From contig NZ_CP015109.1 in NCBI RefSeq assembly GCF_002082015.1, positions 1,491,001 through 1,555,000 on the forward strand: a stretch of 64,000 nt of DNA, read 5' to 3'. Position numbers and translations under genes: made by a program. The stretch's first letter is position 1. Every line of letters begins with the position of its first letter. Source of the stretch: Sporosarcina ureae. GTDB taxonomy: Bacteria > Bacillota > Bacilli > Bacillales_A > Planococcaceae. Shown piece after piece: positions 42,701 to 53,612 of this stretch. A model generated the notes under the pieces. It saw only the letters and a program-made list of their open reading frames with translations, did no database searches and had not been told where the DNA came from.

Positions 42701-44740
42701 ATGCAATCGTATATTGATGTAAAAAATGGTATCGTTCCTTCGGTTTGTTCTCTTGATTGTCCAGACCAATGTGGATTGCTGATTCATAAAGAAGACGGGA
42801 AAATCGTTAAAATTGAAGGTGATCCTGAACATCCAGTCACAAAAGGAAGTATATGCAACAAAGTTCGGCATATGGCTGAACGGATTTATGATAAAAATCG
42901 GTTGACTACCCCTCTGAAACGCATTGAAAAAAAAGGCGATGGACAATTCGTTCCAATCAGTTGGGAAGAAGCCATTACAACTATCACAAATGAATGGAAA
43001 AAAATAATAACTGAAGAAGGTCCAGAAGCGATTCTTCCTTATAGCTTCTATGCAAATATGGGAAAACTCAGTTCTAAAGGGATGGATCGTCGTTTCTTCA
43101 ACCGCCTTGGTTCGAGTCAACTGGACCGGACGATTTGCTCAGTTGCTGGCGAAGCCGGTTACAATTACACAATGGGCGGGCGTTATGGAACAGATCCAGA
43201 AGAGATGACGGAAACGAAACTATTTATATTCTGGGGCATCAATGCTGTCAGCACCAATATGCATCAAACCATGATCGCGCAAAAGGCGAAAAAAAATGGT
43301 GCGAAAACTATTGTCATTGACGTCCATAAAAATCAAACCGGACGCATGGCGGATTGGTTCATTCCTATTTTACCTGGCACTGACGGAGCGCTTGCTCTCG
43401 GAATCATGCATATTCTTTATAAAGAAAAACTAGTTCATCAAGCGTTTTTAGAAAAGTATACAATCGGCCATGAGGCACTCGGTGAACATGTGAAATACTA
43501 CAATCCACAAATAGTTTCCACCATTACAGGCGTGCCCGAAGAAGATATTTATAAATTGGCACGGATGTATGGGGATATTTCTCCTTCCATGATTCGCATC
43601 GGCAATGGGTTGCAGCATCATGATAATGGTGGCATGATAGTTCGAACCATCTCTTGCTTGCCTGCTTTGACAGGTCAGTGGGAATTAAAGGGTGGAGGTG
43701 CGGTCAAATCAAATTCCGACTATTTGACGCATAATATTGCTGCACTGGAACGGCCTGAACTTCAAAAAAAGCCTACGCGTAAATTTAATATGAATTTATT
43801 AGGGCAAGCATTACTGAAGGAACAACAACCGATTCGCTCGTTGTATGTCTATAATAGCAACCCCGCTGTAGTCGCACCGGATGCCAATAAAGTCCAAGAT
43901 GGCTTAGCACGCGAGGACTTGTTTACAGTTGTCCATGATTTGTTTTTGACGGATACTGCCTTGTTTGCGGACATTGTACTGCCTGCGACATCCGCTTTTG
44001 AAAATACGGACTTTTATGCGTCTTTCTGGCATCACTACATCCATTTACAAGAACCTGTCATCGAAACATACGGGGACAGTAAATCCAACCCAGATGTTTT
44101 CAGGTTGTTAGCTCAAGCAATGGATTTTGACGAGCAACCCTTCCTGGACGAGGATGCCAAAATGATCGACCAAGCATTAAGCGATTTGTCCAATCCTCAC
44201 TTATCCGAAGTATCGTATGCTGCATTAAAGGATCAACGCTATATAAAAGCGAGTGGGACAGGCGATCTATTGAACCATTTAAAAACGCCAAGTGGAAAAA
44301 TTGAGTTGTATTCAGAACAAATGAAAGCAGCAGGATTACCAGCCCTGCCTACGTATATTCCGATTGTTCAAGATTCCGATTACCCTTTACTGTATGTACC
44401 TGCAATTAACCATAACTTTATGAACACGATTTTTTCGAACAATGAAAAACATATCCAACTTGAAAAAGCACCTAAATTGTTCATCAATCGGCACGACGCA
44501 GAAAGCCGAGGAATTGAAGATAAATCGACTGTTCGTATATGGAACGAGCGCGGAGAATGTATATTTACTGTCTCTGTCGGTGAGCAAGTCCTTCCCGGAG
44601 TTGTTGTCAGTCAAGGGATTTTGGGAGATAGTTCAGGTCAAAAACACCTTGTGAACGCATTAACACCAGACCGAATTGCTGACATGGGCGGTGGAGCAAC
44701 GTTTTTCTCAGGGTGTGTTGAAGTGGAAAGTGTTATCTAG
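42701..44740 (+). CDS. Molybdopterin oxidoreductase, YoaE-like
   Basis: A 679-residue protein of the DMSO-reductase molybdopterin superfamily. The N-terminal [4Fe-4S] ligands are Cys16, Cys20, Cys24 and Cys52 (CSLDCPDQC ... GSIC). It contains the Mo-bisMGD domain and a C-terminal dinucleotide-binding barrel (GIEDKSTVRIWNERGE). Length and pattern fit B. subtilis YoaE. There is no Tat signal, so it is cytoplasmic, and no partner iron-sulfur or membrane subunit adjoins it. The ATG follows GAAAGGA. The physiological substrate of this branch is not established. A strong terminator follows. Confidence 0.9.
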   Translation: MQSYIDVKNGIVPSVCSLDCPDQCGLLIHKEDGKIVKIEGDPEHPVTKGSICNKVRHMAERIYDKNRLTTPLKRIEKKGDGQFVPISWEEAITTITNEWKKIITEEGPEAILPYSFYANMGKLSSKGMDRRFFNRLGSSQLDRTICSVAGEAGYNYTMGGRYGTDPEEMTETKLFIFWGINAVSTNMHQTMIAQKAKKNGAKTIVIDVHKNQTGRMADWFIPILPGTDGALALGIMHILYKEKLVHQAFLEKYTIGHEALGEHVKYYNPQIVSTITGVPEEDIYKLARMYGDISPSMIRIGNGLQHHDNGGMIVRTISCLPALTGQWELKGGGAVKSNSDYLTHNIAALERPELQKKPTRKFNMNLLGQALLKEQQPIRSLYVYNSNPAVVAPDANKVQDGLAREDLFTVVHDLFLTDTALFADIVLPATSAFENTDFYASFWHHYIHLQEPVIETYGDSKSNPDVFRLLAQAMDFDEQPFLDEDAKMIDQALSDLSNPHLSEVSYAALKDQRYIKASGTGDLLNHLKTPSGKIELYSEQMKAAGLPALPTYIPIVQDSDYPLLYVPAINHNFMNTIFSNNEKHIQLEKAPKLFINRHDAESRGIEDKSTVRIWNERGECIFTVSVGEQVLPGVVVSQGILGDSSGQKHLVNALTPDRIADMGGGATFFSGCVEVESVI

Positions 44741-45050
44741 ATAGAATGGATTAGAATTCCTGCGACATCAAAACAAGCCTCTTGGAGACTATCCCAAGAG
44801 GCTTGTTTTATTCTTCTATTGTCTCAACACCGCCACACTGATAGATGCAATGTTCCACATTGTGTTTAAGTCATGATTGTTTCGGTCATCATGCGTTTGC
44901 TCACAGGTATTTTTTCTGTCATGCTTACCTTTCACTGCCTCGTACTCTATGTAGACGCCTAACTTTTGAATAGAACTAGCTAAAATGTTTATAATCCCTA
45001 TTTAAAGGAAGAAAAAGAGTAAGAATAGTTTAAAATAGGAGGTCGTGAAA
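44741..45050. other. Intergenic region after the molybdoenzyme
   Basis: Contains the terminator at 44771-44812 and the leader of the YhfW-like gene; nothing else recognised. Confidence 0.4.
44771..44812 (+). terminator. Terminator of the YoaE-like gene
   Basis: AACAAGCCTCTTGG and CCAAGAGGCTTGTT arms with a 7-base loop and a following TTTATTC. Confidence 0.85.
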
Positions 45051-46529
45051 ATGAGTAGATTAGAAGGATCTCAACAATCGTTTTGGAAAACTGAAGCAGG
45101 TCCGGTTCACTATGCAAAACTCTCAAAAGATCTGGAAGTCGACACAGCTGTTATTGGAGGAGGGATTTCAGGTGCACTTACTGCATATCTGCTTGCCAAA
45201 GCCGGGCGATCGGTTGCTATTGTCGAAGCACGTGACTTTAGTGCCGGCAGTACAGGCGGCACCACAGCGAAACTTTCTTCACAGCATCAGCTGATTTACC
45301 ACGAAATGTTGCAACGCGATGGATTAGATGTAGCCAGAAAATTTTACGATGCAAATGAAGAAGGTCGTAAACTCATTGAATCCATTATTAAAGAACACAA
45401 CATAGACTGTGATTTTACTGAAGAAGACGCCTACGTTTTCACGCAAGACGGAAGCCATACCGAAAGCTTGAAAGCCGAAGCACAAGCCTATGATGAAATC
45501 GGTATTGATGGCGGTATGACCAATTCCATCCCCATTGATTTCGATGTGAGTTCAGCTCTTGTCATGCGGAAGCAAGCACAATTCCAACCTGTGAAATTCA
45601 TCCACGGCTTATTGAAAGCCATTGAAGAACTTGGCGGAAAGATTATTCAACATACACGCTATATGGACAAGGAAGAGCACGATGATTACTTAGTACTTAC
45701 AACCAATACACCATATAAAATCACATGTAAACATGTCGTACTCGCTACACTATTCCCAGTGGAAGATCCTCACTCATTTTATTCCAATACTATGGAACCC
45801 ATGTCTTCACATTTAACTGCATTTGAGAGCGATCAACCATTTGGTACAGGGGTGTATATTGGCCAAGACGAACCTAGACGGACATTTCGTGGAGCCTATG
45901 ATGGAGACCAGCCTATCTTGATCGTTGGAGGCAATACACATCGAACAGGGAATAAAAGCTCCACTATCGATCATTACGAAGCGATTCGCCAATTTACAAA
46001 AGCAGAATTCGGTCTGACCAAGATGCTCGCTTATTGGTCAGAACACGATATGGTAACACCTGATAGACGTCCATTCATAGGACCGATAGAAGAAGGCAAC
46101 GATAAAATGTTCGTCATGACTGGCTATAATAAGTGGGGATTAGCAGTCGCCGGTACAGCTGCACAATTGATTTGCGACTTGATCGAAGGCAAAGAAAATT
46201 CATATGCGAAATTCCTCAGTCCTCAACGAGATTTGCCTAAAAAAGAAGAGAAGGAAGATCAACCTTCAATTTTAGAGCAAGCAAAGCAACTATCAAAGGG
46301 AGAAGCCAAACGATTTGAAATAAACGAAGAAGCTTCCGGTATGTATAGAGACCACACTGGAGACATTCACTACGTCGATCTGACTTGTACTCATTTAGGT
46401 TGCGAAGTGAAATGGAATGATGGCGATGAAACATGGGATTGCCCTTGCCATGGCTCTATATTCGACGGCACAGGGAAAGTGATCGCGGGACCGGCAAAGG
46501 ATCCACTAAAACAAATAGATGTATCTTGA
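45051..46529 (+). CDS. FAD-dependent oxidoreductase with C-terminal Rieske domain (YhfW-like)
   Basis: About 492 residues. An N-terminal DAO-type FAD domain (AVIGGGISGALTAYLLAKAG near residue 30; GYNKWGLAVAGTAA near 370) is fused to a C-terminal Rieske [2Fe-2S] domain (CTHLGC ... CPCHGS, about 445-475). This two-domain layout matches B. subtilis YhfW. A GTG at 45045 opens the frame, but GGAGG has ideal spacing to the ATG at 45051. Monocistronic in appearance. Substrate unknown; the fusion suggests electron transfer between flavin and cluster. Confidence 0.88.
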   Translation: MSRLEGSQQSFWKTEAGPVHYAKLSKDLEVDTAVIGGGISGALTAYLLAKAGRSVAIVEARDFSAGSTGGTTAKLSSQHQLIYHEMLQRDGLDVARKFYDANEEGRKLIESIIKEHNIDCDFTEEDAYVFTQDGSHTESLKAEAQAYDEIGIDGGMTNSIPIDFDVSSALVMRKQAQFQPVKFIHGLLKAIEELGGKIIQHTRYMDKEEHDDYLVLTTNTPYKITCKHVVLATLFPVEDPHSFYSNTMEPMSSHLTAFESDQPFGTGVYIGQDEPRRTFRGAYDGDQPILIVGGNTHRTGNKSSTIDHYEAIRQFTKAEFGLTKMLAYWSEHDMVTPDRRPFIGPIEEGNDKMFVMTGYNKWGLAVAGTAAQLICDLIEGKENSYAKFLSPQRDLPKKEEKEDQPSILEQAKQLSKGEAKRFEINEEASGMYRDHTGDIHYVDLTCTHLGCEVKWNDGDETWDCPCHGSIFDGTGKVIAGPAKDPLKQIDVS

Positions 46530-46607
46530 TATGACAGAGGTATCTGTGTGAGAAGTTTTGATGATTGTTTATGCAGTCATGTCGACTTCTCGTACAGGCG
46601 CCTTCTT

Positions 46608-46823
46608 TTATGATTGTCTATAAAAGAACAGGTCGTTGCCATCTAAAAATAATAGCATATCCGCACGATTAGAAGTCCATTGCGGACGTAAAGGATTTCC
46701 GTCAGGTTTGTGGAAATCAAGTTCTTGAACTATGTCATAAGAATTGGCTTTTCTCACCAATTTAAAATTGGAGCTATCTGGATGACTACAGTTTACTATA
46801 CGGATACGTTCTAACGAATGCAT
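46608..46823 (-). CDS. Doubtful small hypothetical protein
   Basis: A 71-codon minus-strand frame with protein-like composition (NCSHPDSSNF, QELDFHKPDGNPLRPQWTSNRADMLLFLDG). No ribosome binding site is seen before its ATG, and I do not recognise it. It may be a remnant. The rest of 46530-47084 holds nothing recognisable besides the leader of the next gene. Confidence 0.35.
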   Translation of the reverse strand: MHSLERIRIVNCSHPDSSNFKLVRKANSYDIVQELDFHKPDGNPLRPQWTSNRADMLLFLDGNDLFFYRQS

Positions 46824-47084
46824 GGAACTGCTATCAATCCATAATTAACCATACTGCGCAGGTATATATGATAGAGATAATTAAAAGTAAAAAACAGTTA
46901 TATATTACTACCTTTTTCACTACATTCTGAATATACGTCAACTAATCTAGCGTGCTAAAATAGATTGAACGCAATCCGAAAGAGGAAGTGTAAAACTCAA
47001 AAGAAGTCCGATATTGGCTGTACACTCATCACGTTACTCTGTATTTGATTAATAAAAATCAAACTATTAAAGAGGTGTTCCAAG

Positions 47085-47720
47085 TTGATAGCGGAAAATA
47101 AAGAACAAACTATATTTACCCATACAGGAAAGAAAATCATGACAGACCGTGAAATCGAAATTATTGCGAAAGTCGAAGAACCATTAGTCGTTGTATTAGG
47201 CAATATGTTAAGCGACGAAGAATGTGACGAACTGATTCGGCTTTCTACAGATAAAATGAAACGCTCTAAAATAGGCATAACTCATGCAGAAAATGAAATT
47301 AGAACAAGCAGTGGTATGTTTATTGAAGAACCTGATAACTTGATTGCCTTACGGATCGAAAAACGCATTGAGGCAGTTATGAGTATTCCAATTGAACATG
47401 GTGAAAGACTCCAAGTTCTGCATTACTTACCTGGACAAGAATATAAAGCACATCATGACTTCTTCTCTGCAGCAAGCCATGTTACTAACAATCGGATTAG
47501 CACACTTGTCATGTATTTGAACGACGTCGAACAAGGTGGCGAGACGTACTTCCCCCACCTGAAACTGTCGATCACACCGCAAAAAGGAATGGCTGTCTAC
47601 TTTGAATATTTCTATACGGATCCATTGTTGAATGACTTAACGCTACACGGCGGCGCACCTATAGAACTCGGAGAGAAGTTTGTTGCTACACAGTGGATGA
47701 GAAAACAAAGAGTTCGGTGA
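47085..47720 (+). CDS. 2-oxoglutarate/Fe(II) oxygenase, prolyl 4-hydroxylase-like
   Basis: A 211-residue P4H-type dioxygenase. Iron ligands are in AHHDFF (His-x-Asp) and TLHGGAP (distal His), with the 2-oxoglutarate-binding Lys in GEKFVATQW. It resembles the small Bacillus anthracis-type prolyl hydroxylase. The start is TTG (47085) after AAAGAGGTG; a start at a later ATG would remove the N-terminal strand. It is cytoplasmic. Target proteins in bacteria of this group are mostly unknown. A terminator follows. Confidence 0.88.
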   Translation: MIAENKEQTIFTHTGKKIMTDREIEIIAKVEEPLVVVLGNMLSDEECDELIRLSTDKMKRSKIGITHAENEIRTSSGMFIEEPDNLIALRIEKRIEAVMSIPIEHGERLQVLHYLPGQEYKAHHDFFSAASHVTNNRISTLVMYLNDVEQGGETYFPHLKLSITPQKGMAVYFEYFYTDPLLNDLTLHGGAPIELGEKFVATQWMRKQRVR

Positions 47721-47763
47721 GAAATTCCATTACACTATCATTTACTATATATACACTTGTATC

Positions 47764-47800
47764 AAAAACGATTAGTTTACCCAACTGATCGTTTTTTTGA
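47764..47800 (+). terminator. Terminator of the prolyl hydroxylase-like gene
   Basis: AAAAACGATTAGTT / AACTGATCGTTTTTTT with a 5-base loop; ends in seven T. Confidence 0.8.
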
Positions 47801-47937
47801 TTTCAAGATAGTGGCTAATTAGTGCGCACTTTATGAATACGTTAGTTCTTACTCCTTTACTTGTTTCAAGTTAGAAGTTTTACTTTAACCTCGTAAGGGA
47901 AATGTAGATTAACTATGTCAAAACTTCGAGGTGGATT

Positions 47938-48465
47938 ATGTTCTTTAATGGGTGGGAAGCTCTTCTACGGATTGTGATAGTTGGAGTTTTAAGCTATATC
48001 GGATTGATCATTATTTTACGCATATCGGGTAAACGTACACTTGCCAAAATGAATGCATTTGACTTTGTTGTTACTGTAGCACTGGGTTCAATTCTGGCGA
48101 CGATTTTATTAAGCAAAGACGTAGTTCTTCTAGAAGGTTTAACTGCTTTCATCGTCTTGATCGGCATGCAATATGTAGTGGCTTGGTCGTCTGTTCGATT
48201 TCAAACTATTAGCAAACTGATTAAATCCAAACCACAATTATTATTTTATAAAGGTAGTTTTTTGAATGATACGATGAAAGCAGAACGTATACTGGAAGAG
48301 GAAATTTTTCAAGCTGCACGTTCGAGCGGATTAGGTTCTCTTGATGAAGCAACAGCGGTTGTTCTTGAAACAGATGGAAATATTTCTGTTATTAAATTAA
48401 ATAATAATCATTCTTTTTCTACTCTTTCGAACATCAAAGAACGATCAGACTCCCCTACACAATAA
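47938..48465 (+). CDS. DUF421 (YetF-like) membrane protein
   Basis: A 175-residue protein. Three N-terminal hydrophobic segments (WEALLRIVIVGVLSYIGLIIIL..., FVVTVALGSILATILL, LTAFIVLIGMQYVVAW) precede a small soluble domain (RILEEEIFQAARSSGLGSLDEA). This is the intact copy of the frameshifted gene at 39268-39772; even the leader before the ATG is similar, showing a duplication of the whole transcription unit about 8.7 kb apart. The ATG follows GAGGTGG. Function of the family is unknown; some members are reported in spore or stress contexts in Bacillus. Confidence 0.87.
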   Translation: MFFNGWEALLRIVIVGVLSYIGLIIILRISGKRTLAKMNAFDFVVTVALGSILATILLSKDVVLLEGLTAFIVLIGMQYVVAWSSVRFQTISKLIKSKPQLLFYKGSFLNDTMKAERILEEEIFQAARSSGLGSLDEATAVVLETDGNISVIKLNNNHSFSTLSNIKERSDSPTQ

Positions 48466-48510
48466 GATTTTTAGAGATCGCTAATATGTATTATATTTAT
48501 CAAAATCAAA

Positions 48511-48545
48511 AAAGCGCCAACCCCATAAACTGGAGTTGGCGCTTT
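48511..48545. terminator. Bidirectional terminator between DUF421 and groEL
   Basis: 15-bp arms beginning AAAGCGCCAAC and ending GTTGGCGCTTT with one G-T pair and a 5-base loop, flanked by A and T runs; serves both convergent genes. Confidence 0.8.
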
Positions 48546-48567
48546 AACTATATCTTTGGAGAACGGC

Positions 48568-50238
<1,671 letters not shown>

Positions 50239-50262
50239 CTACTATGTTTACGTTTTAATTAA

Positions 50263-50547
50263 TTATCCAATAATTGCAAGAATATCGCTTTCGCGAAGGA
50301 TTAAGTATTCAGTACCTTCATACTTCACTTCAGTGCCTGCATATTTAGAGAAGATGATACGGTCGCCTTCAGATACTTCTAGTTCGACGCGCTGTCCGTT
50401 CTCAAGAACACGGCCTGTACCAGCAGCAATTACTTTTCCTTCTTGTGGCTTTTCTTTCGCAGAGTCTGGTAGCACAATGCCGCTTGATGTTTTTTCTTCT
50501 GCTTCGATTAATTCGATAATGATACGGTCACCTAGTGGTTTCAACAA
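50263..50547 (-). CDS. groES: 10 kDa co-chaperonin GroES
   Basis: About 94 residues ([38 protein letters not shown] pattern with the mobile loop), forming the lid of GroEL. The frame opens further upstream, but GGAGG lies 9 bases before a TTG at 50547, giving the canonical MLKPLGDR start through TTG-TTG. A non-ATG start for groES is worth noting. Operon with groEL, preceded by CIRCE and a sigma-A promoter. Confidence 0.96.
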   Translation of the reverse strand: MLKPLGDRIIIELIEAEEKTSSGIVLPDSAKEKPQEGKVIAAGTGRVLENGQRVELEVSEGDRIIFSKYAGTEVKYEGTEYLILRESDILAIIG

Positions 50548-50589
50548 ATGAAACAACCTCCTCGAGATAATGTGTAATTTTTATTCTTC

Positions 50590-50616
50590 TTAGCACTCAC
50601 TTAAGTTGAGTGCTAA
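50590..50616. promoter_or_regulatory. CIRCE operator (HrcA)
   Basis: Perfect TTAGCACTC-N9-GAGTGCTAA inverted repeat upstream of groES; the heat-shock repressor HrcA binds it. Confidence 0.97.
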
Positions 50617-50626
50617 CACAACTCTT

Positions 50627-50655
50627 ATAATAAATAATTTTACACATAATTGCAA
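50627..50655 (-). promoter_or_regulatory. Sigma-A promoter of groESL
   Basis: On the minus strand TTGCAA, 17 bases, TATTAT, placing the transcription start just before CIRCE. Confidence 0.7.
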
Positions 50656-50742
50656 GTAAAAGCGTTCGACATTTTCTTCTTTTGCCAAACGTCTTTTTTC
50701 GCGTTAAACTAGTCAACATGTATGGAAGAAAGGTTGTGCACC

Positions 50743-51474
50743 GTGAAAAACTGGGTTATTGCTTTGATGATCTTCTTGACGTATGTGTTGCTACAGATTG
50801 CTAGCATTTTTCTTGCCCCTGAATTAATCGTTTATTTCACCGGCAAAGACTTGTCCAAAGTAGAAGCCGTTTCACAAGGATTCGCTTGGACGTTATTCAT
50901 CACGCAAGGTATCGCGGCACTCATAATTGCTGTGATCCTGTTACGGAATAAAAAGTTCATACCTGTATTTAAAGGAAAAACGTCAGGATTTGGAAGCGTT
51001 CTTCTATGGGGGGTACTCGGCTTCTTTCTCGCCATGGCGGGACAAATTGTAGGTGCTGCGATTGAATCGGTGTTCGGTGTGACCGCTGGCTCCGAGAATA
51101 CAGAATTATTATCGAATATCTCGAAAACCGCTCCTATTATCATTTTTGCCATGGTGTTGTTTGCACCGTTTCTTGAAGAAGTTGTGTTCCGCCGGATTAT
51201 CTTCGGTGGCTTGTACACTAAGACGAACTTCTGGATCGCTGCAATTGTCAGTGCTATCGTCTTTGCTGCTGTACATGGTGAGTTGCAGCACTTGCTCATG
51301 TACTTGATGCCAGGCCTCGCGTTCGCCTTCGTCTATTACAAGACCAAGCGCCTACTGACCCCAATGCTTGCCCATTTCCTCATGAACAGTTTCGTTACTG
51401 TTGTTCAGTGGAATGCGGATAAACTGCAACAACTACAAGATATGCAACAGAGTATCGTATTATTCCTACAATAG
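50743..51474 (+). CDS. ydiL: CPBP-family intramembrane protease YdiL
   Basis: About 243 residues with eight hydrophobic segments. The CPBP (CAAX protease and bacteriocin-processing) motifs are EEVVFRRIIFGG (about 150), the HGELQH segment (about 185) and HFLMNS (about 218). In B. subtilis, ydiL also neighbours groESL. The frame opens at an ATG (50722) without ribosome binding site; GAAAGG lies before a GTG at 50743. It is divergent from groES and ends in a strong terminator. Confidence 0.88.
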   Translation: MKNWVIALMIFLTYVLLQIASIFLAPELIVYFTGKDLSKVEAVSQGFAWTLFITQGIAALIIAVILLRNKKFIPVFKGKTSGFGSVLLWGVLGFFLAMAGQIVGAAIESVFGVTAGSENTELLSNISKTAPIIIFAMVLFAPFLEEVVFRRIIFGGLYTKTNFWIAAIVSAIVFAAVHGELQHLLMYLMPGLAFAFVYYKTKRLLTPMLAHFLMNSFVTVVQWNADKLQQLQDMQQSIVLFLQ

Positions 51475-51507
51475 AAAAAATCTCCTCGTAAATGAGGAGA
51501 TTTTTTT
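51475..51507 (+). terminator. Terminator of ydiL
   Basis: AAAAAATCTCCTC, 6-base loop, GAGGAGATTTTTTT, immediately after the stop codon. Confidence 0.9.
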
Positions 51508-51546
51508 ATTGTGGTTATGTGGGAGGTTAAATTGGCTTGTGGTTCG

Positions 51547-51610
51547 GGGATTGGAGTTCCAGCAGGGGACGCTTTCCTGAAGGCGTGGCCCCTGCTGGAA
51601 CTCCAATCCC
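51547..51610. repeat. Perfect palindrome with 22-bp arms
   Basis: Arm GGGATTGGAGTTCCAGCAGG.. (51547-51568) is exactly complementary to 51589-51610, with a 20-base loop that itself contains CGC-TTTCC-GGCG. Likely a dispersed extragenic element, GC-rich compared with its surroundings. A plus-strand frame over it (51511-51804) is not credible as a gene. Confidence 0.7.
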
Positions 51611-51800
51611 TACATTTAAAGTGTATCGATATAGATCAATCACTGGTGGTATTGCCTGAACTATTGTTGCCTTTCAACTTATCTAAGTTCAAGTACAAGA
51701 GTATAAAGCTATTTAACAATATGCGATTAGAAAGCATATTTAAACACTGTCTAGGTTCTTACTTTTTCTTTATCTACCAAACTTCAGAACATCACAGTAG

Positions 51801-51978
51801 TTGATCGTAAGTGGAAGGCAGCGACTCCCGATGGATCAGCGAAAGCCGTAGCGCAGGACGGCTTTTGCGAGTAAAAGCGAAGCGTTAGGAGCATGCACTT
51901 TCCTAGACTGAAATTAGCTAGCCACGCCCATAGGAAAGCGCCCGCCTGGAACGTCGATCAACGGTGCCTTCCCCACTC
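51801..51978. repeat. Bacillales-type dispersed intergenic repeat
   Basis: About 178 bases with complementary ends (GTGGAAGGCA near 51811; TGCCTTCCCCAC at 51965-51976) and internal hairpins (GCGAAAGCCGTAGCGCAGGACGGCTTTTGCG). The core words GACTCCCG, GATCAGCGAAAGC, GGAAAGCGCCCGCCTGGAA and GATCAACGG recur in intergenic repeats I know from Bacillaceae and Planococcaceae. Non-coding. Confidence 0.6.
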
Positions 51979-51987
51979 TCAAAACCT

Positions 51988-53478
51988 TTATTGAGCTGCC
52001 ATAATCTGCACCATCTTATCGATATCAGGCTTTGCTGTCCCTCTAACATTCTCTGTCAAAATACTAAAGATCAGTTCTTGTCCACTCCTTGTCTTTACAT
52101 AACCCGACAACGAATCCGTACCGTTAAGTGAACCAGTTTTCGCTTGCACCTTGCCTCTGACAACAGGACTTGTCAAACGATTGCGTAACGTTCCGCCTAG
52201 CATTCGGTCATTCACACCAGCGATTGGTAACGAACGCTCAAACGCTGGATACCACTCCTTGGATTGAGCTACATATAACACTTCTGATATTTTCTCAGAA
52301 GGGATTTTGTTTTTATGCGACATACCTGAACCATCCTCTAAATACATACCTTTCGTGCTAATGCCGTCTTTTTCTAACGTTTCTCTGACGACACGCAAGC
52401 CAGCATTCCAGCTTCCTTCATTATACACAGCACGTCCCATCGACTTCGCCAAAATCTCTGCATGAGAGTTGTTGCTGTACTTCATGAATGGCATCATCAA
52501 ATAATACAATGACATCGATTCTTTCTTTGCGAGTAACTTTGCGTTCACAGGAGTTTTCCCCCGTGTTACACGAGCAGTCGGTTGAAGCTTGATCCCTTCT
52601 TTAGCTAACGCTCGTTTGAAGACGTCCGCTGTATAAGCTGTTGGATTAGATACCGTCACCCATTGTCGCTTACCGTTTGAATGAAGTGGAATATTGCCCG
52701 AAACGATAATCGTGTTCGTGCCTTGCTGACGTTTTATCGTAACGGTATTCCGTTGATTTTTCGGTACAGTGCGTGTGCGGTTAACGACTTTTACGATGTC
52801 TGTATGCGGAGTCAATGTGACTGCTCCTGCCCTACCGTTTCGCGTCGGCTTCGCTTGGACAATTGTCGTGCCCGCGTCGTAGTCTTTATTCGGTGAGATG
52901 GTCAGTGCCGAAACTTGCGCTGCGTAATAATAAGTTTCATCTGATTTATAAATACCTGGCGATAGACGTTGCGTATCAAACCATGTATCATCCGCCACGA
53001 TATGTCCTGTTACGGAATGGATACCTGATTCACGCATATGACGTGCCAAGCGCAATAAGTCGGCTTCAAGTAATGTCGGATCACCTGTCCCGCGCAAATA
53101 TAGATGACCGTCGAGGATACCGTTTTTCACCGTACCGTTCGTTAAGACATCTGTATCGAATGTATAATCTTTCCCTAGTACTTCAAGAGCTGCTGTACTT
53201 GTTAATACTTTTACGTTTGAAGCGGGCGTGACACCCTTATTTCTGCGGTATTGATAGACAATGCGATTAGAATCCGCTTCACGTACGATGATACTACTTC
53301 GCGTACCACGCATACGCTGACTTGTGATCACTTGGTTAATCCCTGCTTCTAACCCTTTATAGGACTGCTGAGCCGCAGCTGCCTGTCCTTCTATAATTGG
53401 AGTCGTAACACTCGCTATAAACAACATTGCACCTAGTAACCACTTGCTCCATCTAGTTGGAGTCTTTTTATTGTTCAC
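51988..53478 (-). CDS. dacB: D-alanyl-D-alanine carboxypeptidase/endopeptidase (PBP4, DacB type, S13)
   Basis: A 496-residue class C penicillin-binding protein with an N-terminal signal peptide (residues 1-35, ending GQAAAA). Active-site motifs are SxxK in PASNVKVLT, SNN in YSNNSHAE and KTG in QAKTGSLNG. It trims or cleaves peptidoglycan cross-links outside the membrane. The gene sits between ydiL and tatC, positions that are nearer to each other in B. subtilis, so it looks inserted in an otherwise conserved block. It is flanked by repeats on its 3' side. Confidence 0.92.
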   Translation of the reverse strand: MNNKKTPTRWSKWLLGAMLFIASVTTPIIEGQAAAAQQSYKGLEAGINQVITSQRMRGTRSSIIVREADSNRIVYQYRRNKGVTPASNVKVLTSTAALEVLGKDYTFDTDVLTNGTVKNGILDGHLYLRGTGDPTLLEADLLRLARHMRESGIHSVTGHIVADDTWFDTQRLSPGIYKSDETYYYAAQVSALTISPNKDYDAGTTIVQAKPTRNGRAGAVTLTPHTDIVKVVNRTRTVPKNQRNTVTIKRQQGTNTIIVSGNIPLHSNGKRQWVTVSNPTAYTADVFKRALAKEGIKLQPTARVTRGKTPVNAKLLAKKESMSLYYLMMPFMKYSNNSHAEILAKSMGRAVYNEGSWNAGLRVVRETLEKDGISTKGMYLEDGSGMSHKNKIPSEKISEVLYVAQSKEWYPAFERSLPIAGVNDRMLGGTLRNRLTSPVVRGKVQAKTGSLNGTDSLSGYVKTRSGQELIFSILTENVRGTAKPDIDKMVQIMAAQ

Positions 53479-53576
53479 TTGTATTCATTTCCCCCTACTC
53501 ATTCTATTCTTAAATAGTTTACCATAGGGGCATTGGTAAATGAACCCATATTTGATCATGGCACCATAAACGCAAA

Positions 53577-53604
53577 AGACCCCCTTGCAGTAGCAAGAGG
53601 ATCT
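53577..53604 (-). terminator. Terminator of the rex-tatA-tatC genes
   Basis: On the minus strand AGATCCTCTTGC, TACT, GCAAGGGGGTCTTTTG; directly after the tatC stop. Confidence 0.75.
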
Positions 53605-53612
53605 GAATGGAT

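Noticed and set aside
51511..51804. 97-codon plus-strand ORF
   Set aside because: It spans the ydiL terminator end and the perfect palindrome, and its composition is not protein-like.
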